From: CAVSRC01 sp963830205
GTDB lineage: Bacteria > Pseudomonadota > Alphaproteobacteria > Rhizobiales > Kaistiaceae
DNA length: 64,000 nt
Assembly: GCA_963830205.1 (NCBI GenBank)
Contig: CAWHLP010000028.1
Span: 1-64,000 of the forward strand
Direction: 5' to 3'
Shown: in pieces, positions 56,144 to 64,000 of the stretch
Position numbering within the stretch: the stretch's first letter is position 1
How the letters are laid out: each line of letters begins with the position of its first letter
Notes under the pieces: model-generated
Told to the model about the DNA's origin: nothing
The model's input: the letters and a program-made list of their open reading frames with translations, nothing else
The model's database searches: none
Translations under genes and position numbers: made by a program

Positions 56144-57649
56144 ATGCTCGACATTCTCAACAGCGGTGCGCCGGATGCGCCGGCCATCGGCGCGCCCGAG
56201 CGGACCGCCCTCACCTTCGACGGGCTCATGCGCCTGGCGCGCGAGACGACGTCGGCGCTGAACGGCATGGGCATCGGCCGCGGCGACCGCGTCGGCATCG
56301 TGCTGCCCAACGGACCGGAGATGGCGGCAGCCTTCGTGGCAATCGCCGCCGGCGCGACGACCGCGCCGCTCAACCCGGCCTATCGGGCCGAGGAGTTCGA
56401 GTTCTACCTCAGCGATCTCGACGCCAAGGCGCTGGTGCTCGACGCTACCGGCAATGCTGCCGCCGAGGCAGTCGCCGAGCGCCTGAGGATTCCGGTTGTC
56501 CGCCTGGAGGTTCCGGCGGGTGCGCCCGCCGGCTCCTTCAAGCTCGACACCGCAGCGCACGGCACCGCCGCCAATCCCGGTCCGGCAGCGCTTGGCGACA
56601 TCGCGCTGGTGCTGCACACCTCGGGCACCACCTCGCGGCCCAAGATCGTGCCGCTCTCCGGCGCCAATGTCGCGGCCTCGGCGCGCAACATCCGCGAGAC
56701 GCTCAGCCTGACGCCCGCCGACCGCTGCCTCAACATCATGCCGCTCTTCCACATCCACGGGCTGATTGCCGCGGTCACCGCCTCGCTCTCGGCCGGCGCC
56801 TCGGTCGTCTGCACGCCGGGCTTCAACGCCCTCAAGTTCTTCCAATGGCTCGATGAGGCCAAGCCCACCTGGTACACGGCGGTGCCCACCATGCATCAGG
56901 CGATCCTGGCGCGCGCCGCGCGCAATCCGGAGAGCATCGCTCGCGCGGCGCTGCGCTTCATCCGTTCCTCGTCGTCCTCCCTGCCGCCGCAGGTGATGAC
57001 CGAATTGGAACAGGTCTTCCGCGCGCCCGTGATCGAGTCCTACGGCATGACCGAAGCCACCCACCAGATGGCCTCGAACCCGCTGCCTCCGGCGGCCCGC
57101 AAGCCGGGCAGCGTCGGCATGGCCGCCGGTCCCGAGATGGCGATCCTCTCGCCGGCCGGCGGCATCTGCGGCCCCGGCGAGGTCGGCGAGATCTGCATCC
57201 GCGGCGACAACGTTACCGCCGGCTACGAGAAGAACCCCAAGGCCAATGCCGAGGCCTTCGCCTTCGGCTGGTTCCACACCGGCGACCAGGGCACCCTCGA
57301 CGAGGACGGCTATTTCCGCATCACCGGGCGGCTCAAGGAGATCATCAACCGCGGCGGCGAGAAGATCTCGCCGCGCGAGGTCGACGAGGTGATCATGGAC
57401 CATCCCGCCGTCGCCCAGGTGGTGACCTTCGCCATGCCGCACGCCAAGCTCGGCGAGGACGTCGCCGCCGCCGTCGTGCTGCGCGAGGGCCAAACCGCCA
57501 GCGAGCGCGACCTGCGCGAGTTCTGCGCCGCCCGCCTCGCCGACTTCAAGGTGCCGCGCAAGATCCTGTTCCTGGCGGAAATCCCCAAGGGCGCCACCGG
57601 CAAGCTGCAGCGCATCGGGCTCGCCGAGAAACTCGGCCTCACCGCATGA
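56144..57649 (+). CDS. AMP-forming acyl-CoA ligase, oxalyl-CoA synthetase (AAE3)-like
   Basis: Adenylate-forming CoA ligase of 501 residues. The ATP motif is LHTSGTTSRPKIVPLS, followed by IMPLFHIHGLIAAVTASLS, YGMTEATHQMASNPLP, FGWFHTGDQG and the hinge GGEKISPREVDE; the C-terminal lysine is in GATGKLQR. Segments TWYTAVPTMHQAIL and the MTEATHQM context are strikingly like plant/yeast oxalyl-CoA synthetase, but short-chain or aromatic acids are also possible substrates. A strong AAGGAGG ribosome-binding site precedes the ATG at 56144. Overlaps the next gene by four bases. Confidence 0.85.
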   Translation: MLDILNSGAPDAPAIGAPERTALTFDGLMRLARETTSALNGMGIGRGDRVGIVLPNGPEMAAAFVAIAAGATTAPLNPAYRAEEFEFYLSDLDAKALVLDATGNAAAEAVAERLRIPVVRLEVPAGAPAGSFKLDTAAHGTAANPGPAALGDIALVLHTSGTTSRPKIVPLSGANVAASARNIRETLSLTPADRCLNIMPLFHIHGLIAAVTASLSAGASVVCTPGFNALKFFQWLDEAKPTWYTAVPTMHQAILARAARNPESIARAALRFIRSSSSSLPPQVMTELEQVFRAPVIESYGMTEATHQMASNPLPPAARKPGSVGMAAGPEMAILSPAGGICGPGEVGEICIRGDNVTAGYEKNPKANAEAFAFGWFHTGDQGTLDEDGYFRITGRLKEIINRGGEKISPREVDEVIMDHPAVAQVVTFAMPHAKLGEDVAAAVVLREGQTASERDLREFCAARLADFKVPRKILFLAEIPKGATGKLQRIGLAEKLGLTA

Positions 57650-58623
57650 GGATCTGCGTCTTCGGCGCCGGCGCCATCGGCGGCTATGTCGGCGCCAAGC
57701 TCGCGGCCAAGGGCGAGGCGGAGGTCAGCCTGGTGGCACGCGGCCCCCACCTCCAGGCGATGCAGGCGCGTGGCCTGACACTCGTCGAAGCGGGCGCCGA
57801 GACGACGGTCAAGGTGGTCGCCACCGACCGTCCCGCCGAGCTGCCGCAGCAGGACTACGTCTTCCTGGCGCTGAAGGCGCATTCGGTTCCGGGCGTCCTC
57901 GACGGCCTGAGGCCCCTGCTCGGCCCCGACACCGCCGTGGTCACGGCGCAGAACGGCATTCCCTGGTGGTACTTCTACAGGCACGGCGGCCCTTTCGACG
58001 GCCACCGCATCGCGGCGGTCGATCCCGGCGGCCGCATCTGGGACGCGATCGGGCCGGAGCGCGCCGTCGGCTGCGTCGTCTACCCGGCCGCCGAGATCAG
58101 CGCGCCCGGCGTCATCCATCATGTCGAGGGTGACCGTCTGCCGCTTGGCGAACCATCCGGCGAGAAGAGCGAGCGCGTCACGACGCTGTCCCGCGTGCTA
58201 GTCGCCGCGGGCCTGAGGGCCGCCGTGCGGCCGGCCATCCGCACCGACATCTGGGTCAAGCTGTGGGGCAACCTGTCGTTCAATCCGATCTCGGCGTTGA
58301 CCGGCGCGACGCTGGACGAGATTGCGCGCGATCCCGGCACCCGCGCGGTCGCCCGGCAGATGATGGTCGAGGCGGAGACCATCGCCACCGCGCTCGCCGT
58401 TCGCCTGCCCATCGACGTCGACCGGCGCATCGCCGGCGCCGAGGAGGTCGGCGCCCACAAGACCTCCATGCTGCAGGACCTCGAGCGCGGCCGGCCGATG
58501 GAGATCGACGCGCTGGTTACGGCCGTGCAGGAGCTGGGCAGGCTCACCCGGGTGCCGACCCCGGCCATCGACATGGTGCTGGCGCTGGTCGGCCAGCGTG
58601 CCCGCCTCGCCGGCCTCTACTGA
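57646..58623 (+). CDS. 2-dehydropantoate 2-reductase (ketopantoate reductase) family protein
   Basis: NADPH-dependent 2-keto-acid reductase family, 325 residues. The Rossmann motif CVFGAGAIGGYVGAKLA is at the N terminus, VTAQNGIPWW is the substrate region with the conserved Asn, and K and N residues of the active site lie in WVKLWGNLSFNPISALTGA. The C-terminal helical domain has HKTSMLQDLERGRPMEIDALV, typical of PanE. ATGA overlap with the ligase shows co-translation. In this catabolic operon it may reduce a related 2-keto acid instead of ketopantoate. Confidence 0.87.
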   Translation: MRICVFGAGAIGGYVGAKLAAKGEAEVSLVARGPHLQAMQARGLTLVEAGAETTVKVVATDRPAELPQQDYVFLALKAHSVPGVLDGLRPLLGPDTAVVTAQNGIPWWYFYRHGGPFDGHRIAAVDPGGRIWDAIGPERAVGCVVYPAAEISAPGVIHHVEGDRLPLGEPSGEKSERVTTLSRVLVAAGLRAAVRPAIRTDIWVKLWGNLSFNPISALTGATLDEIARDPGTRAVARQMMVEAETIATALAVRLPIDVDRRIAGAEEVGAHKTSMLQDLERGRPMEIDALVTAVQELGRLTRVPTPAIDMVLALVGQRARLAGLY

Positions 58624-58839
58624 CGCCCCGCGGGAGCACGACGAGCGCCGGCAGTCGACCTGATACCGAGCGATCGCGGCTGCCGCGGTCGGCTGCCAGG
58701 GTGAAGCCCGCCAACCTCACGGCAGCCAAAGAACGGCGCTAACGGATTGATTTATTTGGTGGGTGTAACCGCCAAGCGTTTCGGCGACCTGATCGACGTC
58801 AAAACCGGTCCGGCTTTTCGGGAACCGGACCATTCGGGA

Positions 58840-59844
58840 TTACGAAGCCATGAGCTTCTCGCCATAGGCGAACAATCCGGGGAGCCCTCCCGAATGGAAA
58901 AATACGACGCGATCGTCGGCTGCAAGACGACCTTTTCGAATCTGATCAATAAGCCCGGCCATGGCTTTAGCCGTGTACACAGGATCGAGAAACACCAATT
59001 CCGTACGAGCGGTCAATTCGATAGCTTCGCGGACGGCCGGAGGAAAATCGGTTTTCGACGTTCCCCGAAATTGATCCAAAACATCGAAATCGTCAGCGGT
59101 CAATTCGGTATCGATCCCAAGGAGTTGCTGCACTTCGCGGCCGTATCGCAGCACCTCTGGAATGACATCCGCAGCCTTCGAAACCACGGAGACGCCGGTA
59201 ACGCGCATAGGGCTTCCCAGATGTTTCAAGCCAAGAGCCAAGCCGCTCAAAGTGATGCCGGCATCCAGGACCATGTAGAGATGCCGCGGGTAATTGGAAC
59301 GGCCCTTCAATTGCTCGTGAATCTCCTCGGCCGCCCCGACGTAGGCGGCAGATCCAAGCGTGCCAGATTTCAGCGTCCTGTGAACGACGTACGGATTGTA
59401 CCCTTGGGCCGTGAGTTCATCGCGGATTTCGTAAAGGTAATCTATGAGCTTCGGATTGAACGGGTCCGACGACTCGAAGTAACGGACTTCGGCTCCCAGC
59501 AGCCTAAATAGAAGGACGTTCCCGACGGGTCGTTCGTTTCCCTTGCTGCCCGTCAGCACGATCACGCTCTTTAGGCCCAGCAGGTTGGCGGCAGCCGTCA
59601 TTTCGCGCAGCTTGTTCGACTGAACTCCGGCCGACGCGATGACGGCATCACATCCGCGCGCGAGCACCTCGCCCATTGAAAGATCGAAAATACGAGCTTT
59701 GTTGCCGCCGATCGAAAGCCCGGCCAGGTCATCGCGCTTTATCGCAATCGATGGGCCATCAAGGTATTTCGAGAGGCGAGGCGCCTCTTCGAGCGGAGTA
59801 GGCAACCTCGCAAATCCTGCACGGGGCAAATGATCAAGAAGCAT
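58840..59844 (-). CDS. D-cysteine desulfhydrase/ACC deaminase family PLP enzyme
   Basis: Pyridoxal-phosphate enzyme of 334 residues (tryptophan-synthase-beta fold). The PLP lysine is K49 in GGNKARIFDL, with SAGVQSNKLREMTAAAN as the phosphate/substrate region and FFHSGGLPGLFAYG at the C terminus. The family covers D-cysteine desulfhydrase, ACC deaminase and L-cysteate-type beta-eliminating lyases that give ammonia and a keto acid. Codon use is visibly less GC-biased than its neighbours, a hint of separate acquisition. IS relics lie just upstream. Confidence 0.86.
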   Translation of the reverse strand: MLLDHLPRAGFARLPTPLEEAPRLSKYLDGPSIAIKRDDLAGLSIGGNKARIFDLSMGEVLARGCDAVIASAGVQSNKLREMTAAANLLGLKSVIVLTGSKGNERPVGNVLLFRLLGAEVRYFESSDPFNPKLIDYLYEIRDELTAQGYNPYVVHRTLKSGTLGSAAYVGAAEEIHEQLKGRSNYPRHLYMVLDAGITLSGLALGLKHLGSPMRVTGVSVVSKAADVIPEVLRYGREVQQLLGIDTELTADDFDVLDQFRGTSKTDFPPAVREAIELTARTELVFLDPVYTAKAMAGLIDQIRKGRLAADDRVVFFHSGGLPGLFAYGEKLMAS

Positions 59845-59956
59845 TGCTCATCCAATCATACATATCCAGGCCCCCTGCCCCGCGAGGTGATCCAGAGAGG
59901 TGGACCCGCCTGATGAGACAGGTTGGCGGCTTGGCTAGGGTGGATTTTGGGTTTGA

Positions 59957-60150
59957 TTACGCCGCCGGTTTCTCCTGCTTGCTGTGGATAGCATAGACCT
60001 CATCGGGCGTCCGGCCGCCGAACGACGCGTGCAGGCGCGAGGTGTTGTGGTAGCCGACCCAGCGGCGATCCCGGCTCTTGCCTCGCTACCCGTCTCGAAG
60101 GCATGGAGGAAGACGCACTCGTATTTGGGCGATCGCCACAGCCACTCGGC
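59957..60150 (-). pseudogene. IS3-family transposase (orfB) C-terminal fragment
   Basis: Minus strand reads LWRSPKYECVFLHAFETGSE, then after a frame change GYHNTSRLHASFGGRTPDEV and VYAIHSKQEKPAA to a stop at 59957. The RSxKYE...HAFE...GGRTPDEVY pattern is the C terminus of IS3-family OrfB. About 65 residues remain. Confidence 0.75.
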
Positions 60151-60214
60151 CGTGAACCGTCTGCGTCCCTTCATGGTGTATCCTTCTTCGTGGGCAAATC
60201 CACCAGCCGTCTGT

Positions 60215-60416
60215 CTCACAAATCGCGGCCACCGAGCGGCAGGTCCGCGGGGCGGCGCCGATAGCGGCGATAAGCCCGGCGCGATCAGTTGCCGCAGTCC
60301 GGGCAAGCGCAATCGTCCACCTTCGCCCTTACCCAGCTGACAACCCGGTCGGGCTCGACCGCCGTACGCTCGACATTGAAGGCCACCGGAACGAGCTCTG
60401 CGACCCGCTGAGCCAT
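60215..60416 (-). pseudogene. ISL3-family transposase N-terminal fragment
   Basis: Minus strand starts MAQRVAELVPVAFNVERTAV, continues EPDRVVSWVRAKVDDCACPD with C-x-CPDCG, hits a stop at 60285, and then has SRRAYRRYRRRPADLP in frame. This is the zinc-finger N terminus of ISL3 transposases, the same family as the element at 26344. It is interrupted and has no DDE domain. Confidence 0.65.
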
Positions 60417-60609
60417 CGCATTGATTCTCCGGTGGAAACCAGCGCAAGCACACGATCCGTCTGCATCAGAATTGAGTTCAGACCCAAAATTGCACACCGA
60501 GTAACAGGTGAGCCAAAAACGGCGCGACCGAGAGTGCGCAGTCCGTTGGTGGTTGGAAACCAATTTGACAGGGAGCCAAACCGCCAATAGCATTCTATGG
60601 TTATTTATT

Positions 60610-61113
60610 ATGTTACATAGTAATGGAAGTCTGGCGGTGTTGAGTGTTACGGGCGCCGTTTATGACCGACTTAAGGGTGCGGGCATTGTGCTGCCCCCTC
60701 CGCCGCGGCCCGTCGCCAACTTCGTGACGCATGCGCAGGAAGGCAATCTACTCTTCTTGTCCGGCCAAGGACCGCAGACGGAGAGCGGTGAACTGAGCAC
60801 CGGCAAGGTGGGTGCCGGCGTCACCGTCAAGGAAGCTTATGCAGATGCGCGCCTGGTCGGCATAAATTTGCTCGCGGTTCTGCATTACGCACTTGGCGAT
60901 CTCGGCAGGGTGAAGCGCGTGATCAAGCTGCTCGGCATGGTCAATGCCGCGCCGGACTTCACCGACCATCCGCTGGTGATCGACGGCTGCTCGGACCTTT
61001 TCGTCGAAATCTTCGGCGATGCCGGTCATCACGCGCGCTCGGCCGTCGGGCTCGGGTCGCTTCCCAGGAACATAACCGTCGAGATCGAGGCGGTCGTGGC
61101 GATCAAGGAATGA
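60610..61113 (+). CDS. RidA/YjgF-family protein
   Basis: Reactive imine/enamine deaminase family, 167 residues from ATG 60610 (TTG 60640 would give 157). It has GAGIVLPPPPRPVANFVTHAQEGNLLFLSGQGP, GVTVKEAYADARLVGINLLAVLHYALGDL and the C-terminal AVGLGSLPRNITVEIEAVVAIKE, the pattern of the longer YjgF branch. RidA proteins hydrolyse the enamines released by PLP lyases such as the two PLP enzymes flanking it, so a protective or catalytic role in the same pathway is likely. An AT-rich promoter lies just upstream. Confidence 0.85.
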   Translation: MLHSNGSLAVLSVTGAVYDRLKGAGIVLPPPPRPVANFVTHAQEGNLLFLSGQGPQTESGELSTGKVGAGVTVKEAYADARLVGINLLAVLHYALGDLGRVKRVIKLLGMVNAAPDFTDHPLVIDGCSDLFVEIFGDAGHHARSAVGLGSLPRNITVEIEAVVAIKE

Positions 61114-61262
61114 AGGCATGCTAGCGCGCGCCAATCGCCCTCTCGATCCGCTCCGCCGCCGCCTTGACGGCGGGTACCAATGCGCTCGCCATCGGTGGCG
61201 ACCTTCATGTTCCATCGTGGGGGTCTCGCTTGCGTTGGTTTGTTCCTCAATAATCTCACAAA

Positions 61263-61285
61263 TTCCACAAATGTGGAAGGTTCCA
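61263..61285. promoter_or_regulatory. Palindromic operator TTCCACA-AA-TGTGGAA with overlapping TGGAA-GG-TTCCA
   Basis: TTCCACA (61263-61269) and TGTGGAA (61272-61278) are perfect seven-base arms. The right arm is reused in TGGAA-GG-TTCCA (61274-61285). This double palindrome lies 29 bases upstream of the SelA-like gene start at 61314 and covers the expected promoter. RpiR- or GntR-type regulators often use such sites; no regulator gene is adjacent in the window. Confidence 0.55.
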
Positions 61286-61313
61286 TCTATCGCTCCGTTG
61301 GGAGAGCTACAGC

Positions 61314-62513
61314 ATGACGATCTCGGATATTCGCCAGCAACTGGGTGTCAGACCGGTGATCAACGTATCGGGCACGATGACGGCGCTGGGCGCCTCGATC
61401 GTGGTCCCCGAAGCGGTCGCGGCGATCGCGGCGGTTCTGCCGGAATTCGTCGAGATCGATGAACTGCAGAAGCGCGCCAGCGCCGTCATCGCGCGGCTAT
61501 GTGGCGCCGAGGCGGGATTCGTCACGGCGTCCTGCTCGGCCGGAATTTCCATCGCGGTCGCCGGCGCGATGACCGGCGCCAATCCGGCCGCGGTCGAGCG
61601 GCTGCCCGATACGGCGAACCTCAAGAACGAGGTCCCGATCATGATCGGCCATATGGCGGGCTATGGCGCGCCGGTCGAGCAGGCGATCCGCCTCGCTGGT
61701 GCCAAGGTCGTCCCGGTCGGTCAGGCGACCTACGCGCGGCGCTACCAGTTGGAAGGGGCGATCAACGAAAAGACGGCGGCGGCGGTCTATGTGGTTTCGC
61801 ACCACGTCGTCGATTACGGCCTCATCCCGCTCGAGGAATTCGCCGAGGTGTGCCACGCTTACGGCGTGCCGGTGATCGTCGATGCCGCCTCCGAATACGA
61901 TCTCAAGGGATTCCTCGCCCGCGGCGCCGATATCGCCCTGTATTCCTCGCACAAGTTTCTGGGTGGCCCGACCGCGGGCATCGTCGCCGGCAGCACCGAG
62001 CTGGTTCGCGCCGCATTCATGCAGAACCACGGCATCGGCCGCGGCATGAAGGTCGGCAAGGAAGGCATCGTTGGCACGATCGCCGCCCTCGAAGCCTGGG
62101 AGAAGCGCGATCACGCCGGCATTCGCGAGCGTGAGACCGGCTATCTGAAGCTCTGGCAGGAAACGCTCGCCGATAAGCCGGGCATCACCGCGGTCATCGT
62201 ACCGGACCCGACGGACAATCCGCTCGACCGGCTCAGGGTCTCGGTATCACCGGTCGAAGCGCACATCACGGCCTGGGACCTGTGCGACGCCTTGGCGAAT
62301 GGCAATCCGCCGGTGATCGTGCGCGACCACCAGCTCGAGAAGGGCCACTTCTTCATGGACCCCTGCAACATCCATCCCGGCGAGGAGAAGGTCGTTGCCC
62401 GCCGGCTCGTCGAGGAACTGCAGCGGGCTGGTGAATCGAACGAAATCATTGCCACCCCGCTGGACGCGCGCCGCAACCGCGGTGCCGCCTATCTGGCGCG
62501 GTGGCCGGAGTGA
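61314..62513 (+). CDS. SelA-like PLP-dependent ammonia-lyase/aminotransferase-fold protein
   Basis: PLP enzyme of 399 residues in the SelA-like branch of the aspartate-aminotransferase fold, related to D-glucosaminate-6-phosphate ammonia-lyase (DgaE). N-terminal INVSGTMTALGASIV, DELQKRASAVIARLCGAEAGFVTASCSAGI, the PLP-binding D190 in PVIVDAASEYD and Schiff-base lysine K214 in YSSHKFLGGPTAG are all visible. It lacks the tRNA-binding part of true SelA. With RidA upstream and an amino-acid importer downstream, it is probably an amino-acid or amino-sugar-acid lyase. A palindromic operator precedes it. Confidence 0.84.
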   Translation: MTISDIRQQLGVRPVINVSGTMTALGASIVVPEAVAAIAAVLPEFVEIDELQKRASAVIARLCGAEAGFVTASCSAGISIAVAGAMTGANPAAVERLPDTANLKNEVPIMIGHMAGYGAPVEQAIRLAGAKVVPVGQATYARRYQLEGAINEKTAAAVYVVSHHVVDYGLIPLEEFAEVCHAYGVPVIVDAASEYDLKGFLARGADIALYSSHKFLGGPTAGIVAGSTELVRAAFMQNHGIGRGMKVGKEGIVGTIAALEAWEKRDHAGIRERETGYLKLWQETLADKPGITAVIVPDPTDNPLDRLRVSVSPVEAHITAWDLCDALANGNPPVIVRDHQLEKGHFFMDPCNIHPGEEKVVARRLVEELQRAGESNEIIATPLDARRNRGAAYLARWPE

Positions 62514-62600
62514 GATGCAACCAATGACGTCGGTGCGAGCCGGCTCATCGAAGGGTGATCGGACAGGCCCTTCGCAAACGGGGAACTTGGGAGAACGGAA

Positions 62601-63485
62601 ATGACAGACCAGACCGAACGTCGCAACTTCCTGAAAGTTGGCGCTCTTGGCCTTGCCGGTGGGGCGCTGCTGGCCGGGGCCACGGCCATCCCGGATGCCC
62701 AGAAGGCTTACGCTGCCGCTGACCCCAACAGCCAGCTGCGCAAAGTTCTCGATCGCGGCCACCTCATTGTCGGCACCGGGTCGACCAATGCGCCGTGGCA
62801 CTTCGAGGACGATGCCGGCAATCTCGTCGGCATGGACATCACCATGGGCCAGATCCTGGCCAAGGGGCTCTTCGCCGACGAGACCAAGATCGAGTTCGTC
62901 CGGCAGGATCCCGCGGCGCGCATTCCAAACATCACGACCGACAAGGTCGACATCACGATCCAGTTCATGACGATTTCGTCGAACCGGGCGCAGCTGGTCA
63001 ATTTCAGCCGGCCGTACTACGTGGAAGGCACAGCGCTGCTCACCCTGCCGGGAGCCGACGGCAAGAACTACGACCAACTCAAGACGATGGGAACGTCGGC
63101 CCGCGTCTCGATCCTGCAGAACGTGGGTGCCGAAGAAAGCATCCACGAAGTCCTGCCGGACGCGACCGTGTCGCAGCTCGACACCCAGGCCAACGTCATC
63201 CAGGCGCTGGAATCGCATCGCGTCGATGCCGCGGCGGTCGACCTGTCGACAGTGCGCTGGATGGTTGCGCGCACGCCGGACAAGTACGCCGACGCCGGCA
63301 AGTGGTGGCGCACCATGCTGTACGGCGCGGCCTTGCCGCAGGGCGATCTCGACTGGCTGACCTTTGTCGACCAGTGCTTCACCTGCGCCATGTTCGGGCA
63401 CGAGAACGAACTCTATGACCCGGCGTTCAAGAAGTACTTCGGCCAGGATGTGCCCGAGCGCAAGCCGGGCTTCCCTTACATCTAG
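62601..63485 (+). CDS. Polar amino-acid ABC transporter substrate-binding protein (family 3), Tat-exported
   Basis: Periplasmic binding protein of 294 residues. It has a twin-arginine signal (ERRNFLKVGALGLAGGALL) followed by cleavage near KAYAAA, unusual for this family, which mostly uses Sec. The mature part shows the family 3 pattern: LIVGTGSTNAPWHFEDDAGNLVGMDITMGQILAK and DITIQFMTISSNRAQLVNFSRPYY. It is followed by a hairpin and the permease gene. The probable cargo is the amino acid acted on by the SelA-like lyase. Confidence 0.9.
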   Translation: MTDQTERRNFLKVGALGLAGGALLAGATAIPDAQKAYAAADPNSQLRKVLDRGHLIVGTGSTNAPWHFEDDAGNLVGMDITMGQILAKGLFADETKIEFVRQDPAARIPNITTDKVDITIQFMTISSNRAQLVNFSRPYYVEGTALLTLPGADGKNYDQLKTMGTSARVSILQNVGAEESIHEVLPDATVSQLDTQANVIQALESHRVDAAAVDLSTVRWMVARTPDKYADAGKWWRTMLYGAALPQGDLDWLTFVDQCFTCAMFGHENELYDPAFKKYFGQDVPERKPGFPYI

Positions 63486-63503
63486 GCGCAATCCCAGCTA
63501 AGA

Positions 63504-63531
63504 GAGCGGTGCGGCGACTGCCGCACCGCTC
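63504..63531 (+). terminator. GC hairpin after the amino-acid binding-protein gene
   Basis: GAGCGGTGCGG (63504-63514) and CCGCACCGCTC (63521-63531) form a perfect 11-base stem with a six-base loop, 19 bases after the stop and 24 before the permease start. It resembles the hairpins at 7387 and 22211, likewise between a binding-protein gene and membrane or ATPase genes. Confidence 0.6.
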
Positions 63532-63554
63532 CTCGATCGGAGATCGACGCGAGG

Positions 63555-64000
63555 ATGTATCACCTTAATTTCGGGCTGATCTGGAAGTACTTCGACAAGC
63601 TCGACTGGGGCCTTCTGCTGAGCCTCGAGTTGGCGGTTGTTTCCATCGCCATCGGCATAGTCTGCGGATTGTCCCTGGCGCTGCTCTTTGAATGGGGTGG
63701 CCGCGTCACGCGGGTCGTCGTCGGCCTCGTATGTCGAATTCATCCGCAACGTTCCGCTTACTTCTCCTCGTCTACCTCGTCTATTACGGCATTCCGACCA
63801 TCGTCGACCTGCAGTACGACGCAGTCACTTCGTTCGTCGCGACGCTGTCGGGCTATTCCGCCGCCTATCTGGTCGAGATCTTCCGCGCCGGCCTGGCGGC
63901 CGTTCCGCGCGGCCTCATCGACGCCGGCAAGGCGATCGGCCTGACGCCGTTCCAGAGGCTGATCTACGTGCGGCTGCCAACCATGTTCCGCATCGTGCTG
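63555..64000 (+). CDS. Polar amino-acid ABC transporter permease, frameshifted, cut by window edge
   Basis: Inner-membrane permease of the HisM/GlnP type. It begins MYHLNFGLIWKYFDKLDWGLLLSLELAVVSIAIGIVCGL. Near 63730 the frame shifts: SYVEFIRNVPL is in a second frame, and near 63757 it shifts again to LLLVYLVYYGIP. It then reads to the window end with GYSAAYLVEIFRAGLAAVPRGLIDAGKAIGLTPFQRLIYVRLP, the EAA loop. Two shifts within about 30 bases suggest sequence error. The gene continues past the right edge. Confidence 0.8.

Larger units (their letters stand above)
59845..60609. other. Mosaic of decayed insertion sequences
   Basis: Between the PLP enzyme and the RidA-like gene. It holds an IS3-family orfB C-terminal piece (minus, 59957 to about 60150) and an ISL3-family transposase N-terminal piece (minus, about 60215-60416). 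The pieces come from different families and both are broken. The AT-rich end 60595-60625 probably has the promoter of the RidA gene. Confidence 0.6.

Overview
The window is high-GC DNA (roughly two thirds G+C by eye) from an alphaproteobacterium, most likely a member of the Hyphomicrobiales (Rhizobium/Mesorhizobium/Phyllobacteriaceae type). The evidence is the dense set of catabolic operons, each with its own ABC importer and GntR/RpiR/MarR regulator, and the style of the proteins. It reads as an accessory catabolic region. No rRNA, tRNA, CRISPR or replication genes were seen.

Layout. (1) 1-8.5 kb: L-arabinose genes (araA cut by the window edge, divergent araD, an FGGY kinase), galactose genes galK-galT, then a convergent CUT2-type sugar importer (binding protein, ATPase, permease). 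(2) 8.5-15.1 kb: a relic of a 2-hydroxyacid dehydrogenase, then a sugar-phosphate cluster: cupin phosphoglucose isomerase, RpiR regulator, DeoC-type aldolase, FGGY kinase, and convergently a hydroxyacid dehydrogenase and a shikimate-dehydrogenase-like protein. (3) 15.8-30.6 kb: a second FGGY kinase, a GntR regulator, an aldo/keto reductase, an SDR, a two-permease sugar importer, a decayed ISL3 element that has truncated an enolase-superfamily gene, an intact enolase-superfamily dehydratase and a uronate-dehydrogenase-like epimerase. This looks like non-phosphorylative sugar or sugar-acid catabolism. (4) 30.6-34.4 kb: a heterodimeric ABC exporter with one degenerate ATP site. (5) 34.4-58.6 kb: the most unusual block. 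It has a DapA-family lyase, then an operon of a heme-oxygenase-like diiron (HDO) protein, a [2Fe-2S] ferredoxin, a small unknown protein, a ferredoxin-aldehyde dehydrogenase fusion, a TauE/SafE exporter and an ornithine-cyclodeaminase-family protein. Around it are a GntR regulator, a TerC protein, a ferredoxin-domain oxidoreductase, a GlcG protein, a gamma-glutamyltransferase-like enzyme, a dipeptide-type importer, a MarR regulator, an ABM protein, a maleylacetoacetate-isomerase-like GST, a PhzS-like flavin monooxygenase, an SDR, an oxalyl-CoA-synthetase-like ligase and a ketopantoate-reductase-like protein. (6) 58.8-64 kb: PLP enzymes (D-cysteine desulfhydrase family, SelA-like ammonia-lyase), a RidA protein and a polar amino-acid importer cut by the window edge, with IS relics between.

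Main point of interest. Near-identical palindromes built on CAGTATACTG/GTATAC lie in five regulatory regions of block 5 (in front of the HDO operon, the GntR gene, the GlcG/GGT divergent pair, the dipeptide importer, and the flavin monooxygenase/SDR divergent pair). They suggest that most of 36-58 kb is one regulon controlled by the resident GntR protein. The HDO protein keeps all six expected metal ligands and is surrounded by electron-transfer proteins, so the block is a candidate undescribed oxygenative catabolic pathway for a small nitrogenous carboxylate. The substrate cannot be read from the sequence.

Quality caveat. At least nine otherwise well-conserved genes carry net +1-type frameshifts, several at short G or C runs. 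This suggests indel errors in the assembly, and those genes may be intact in the organism.
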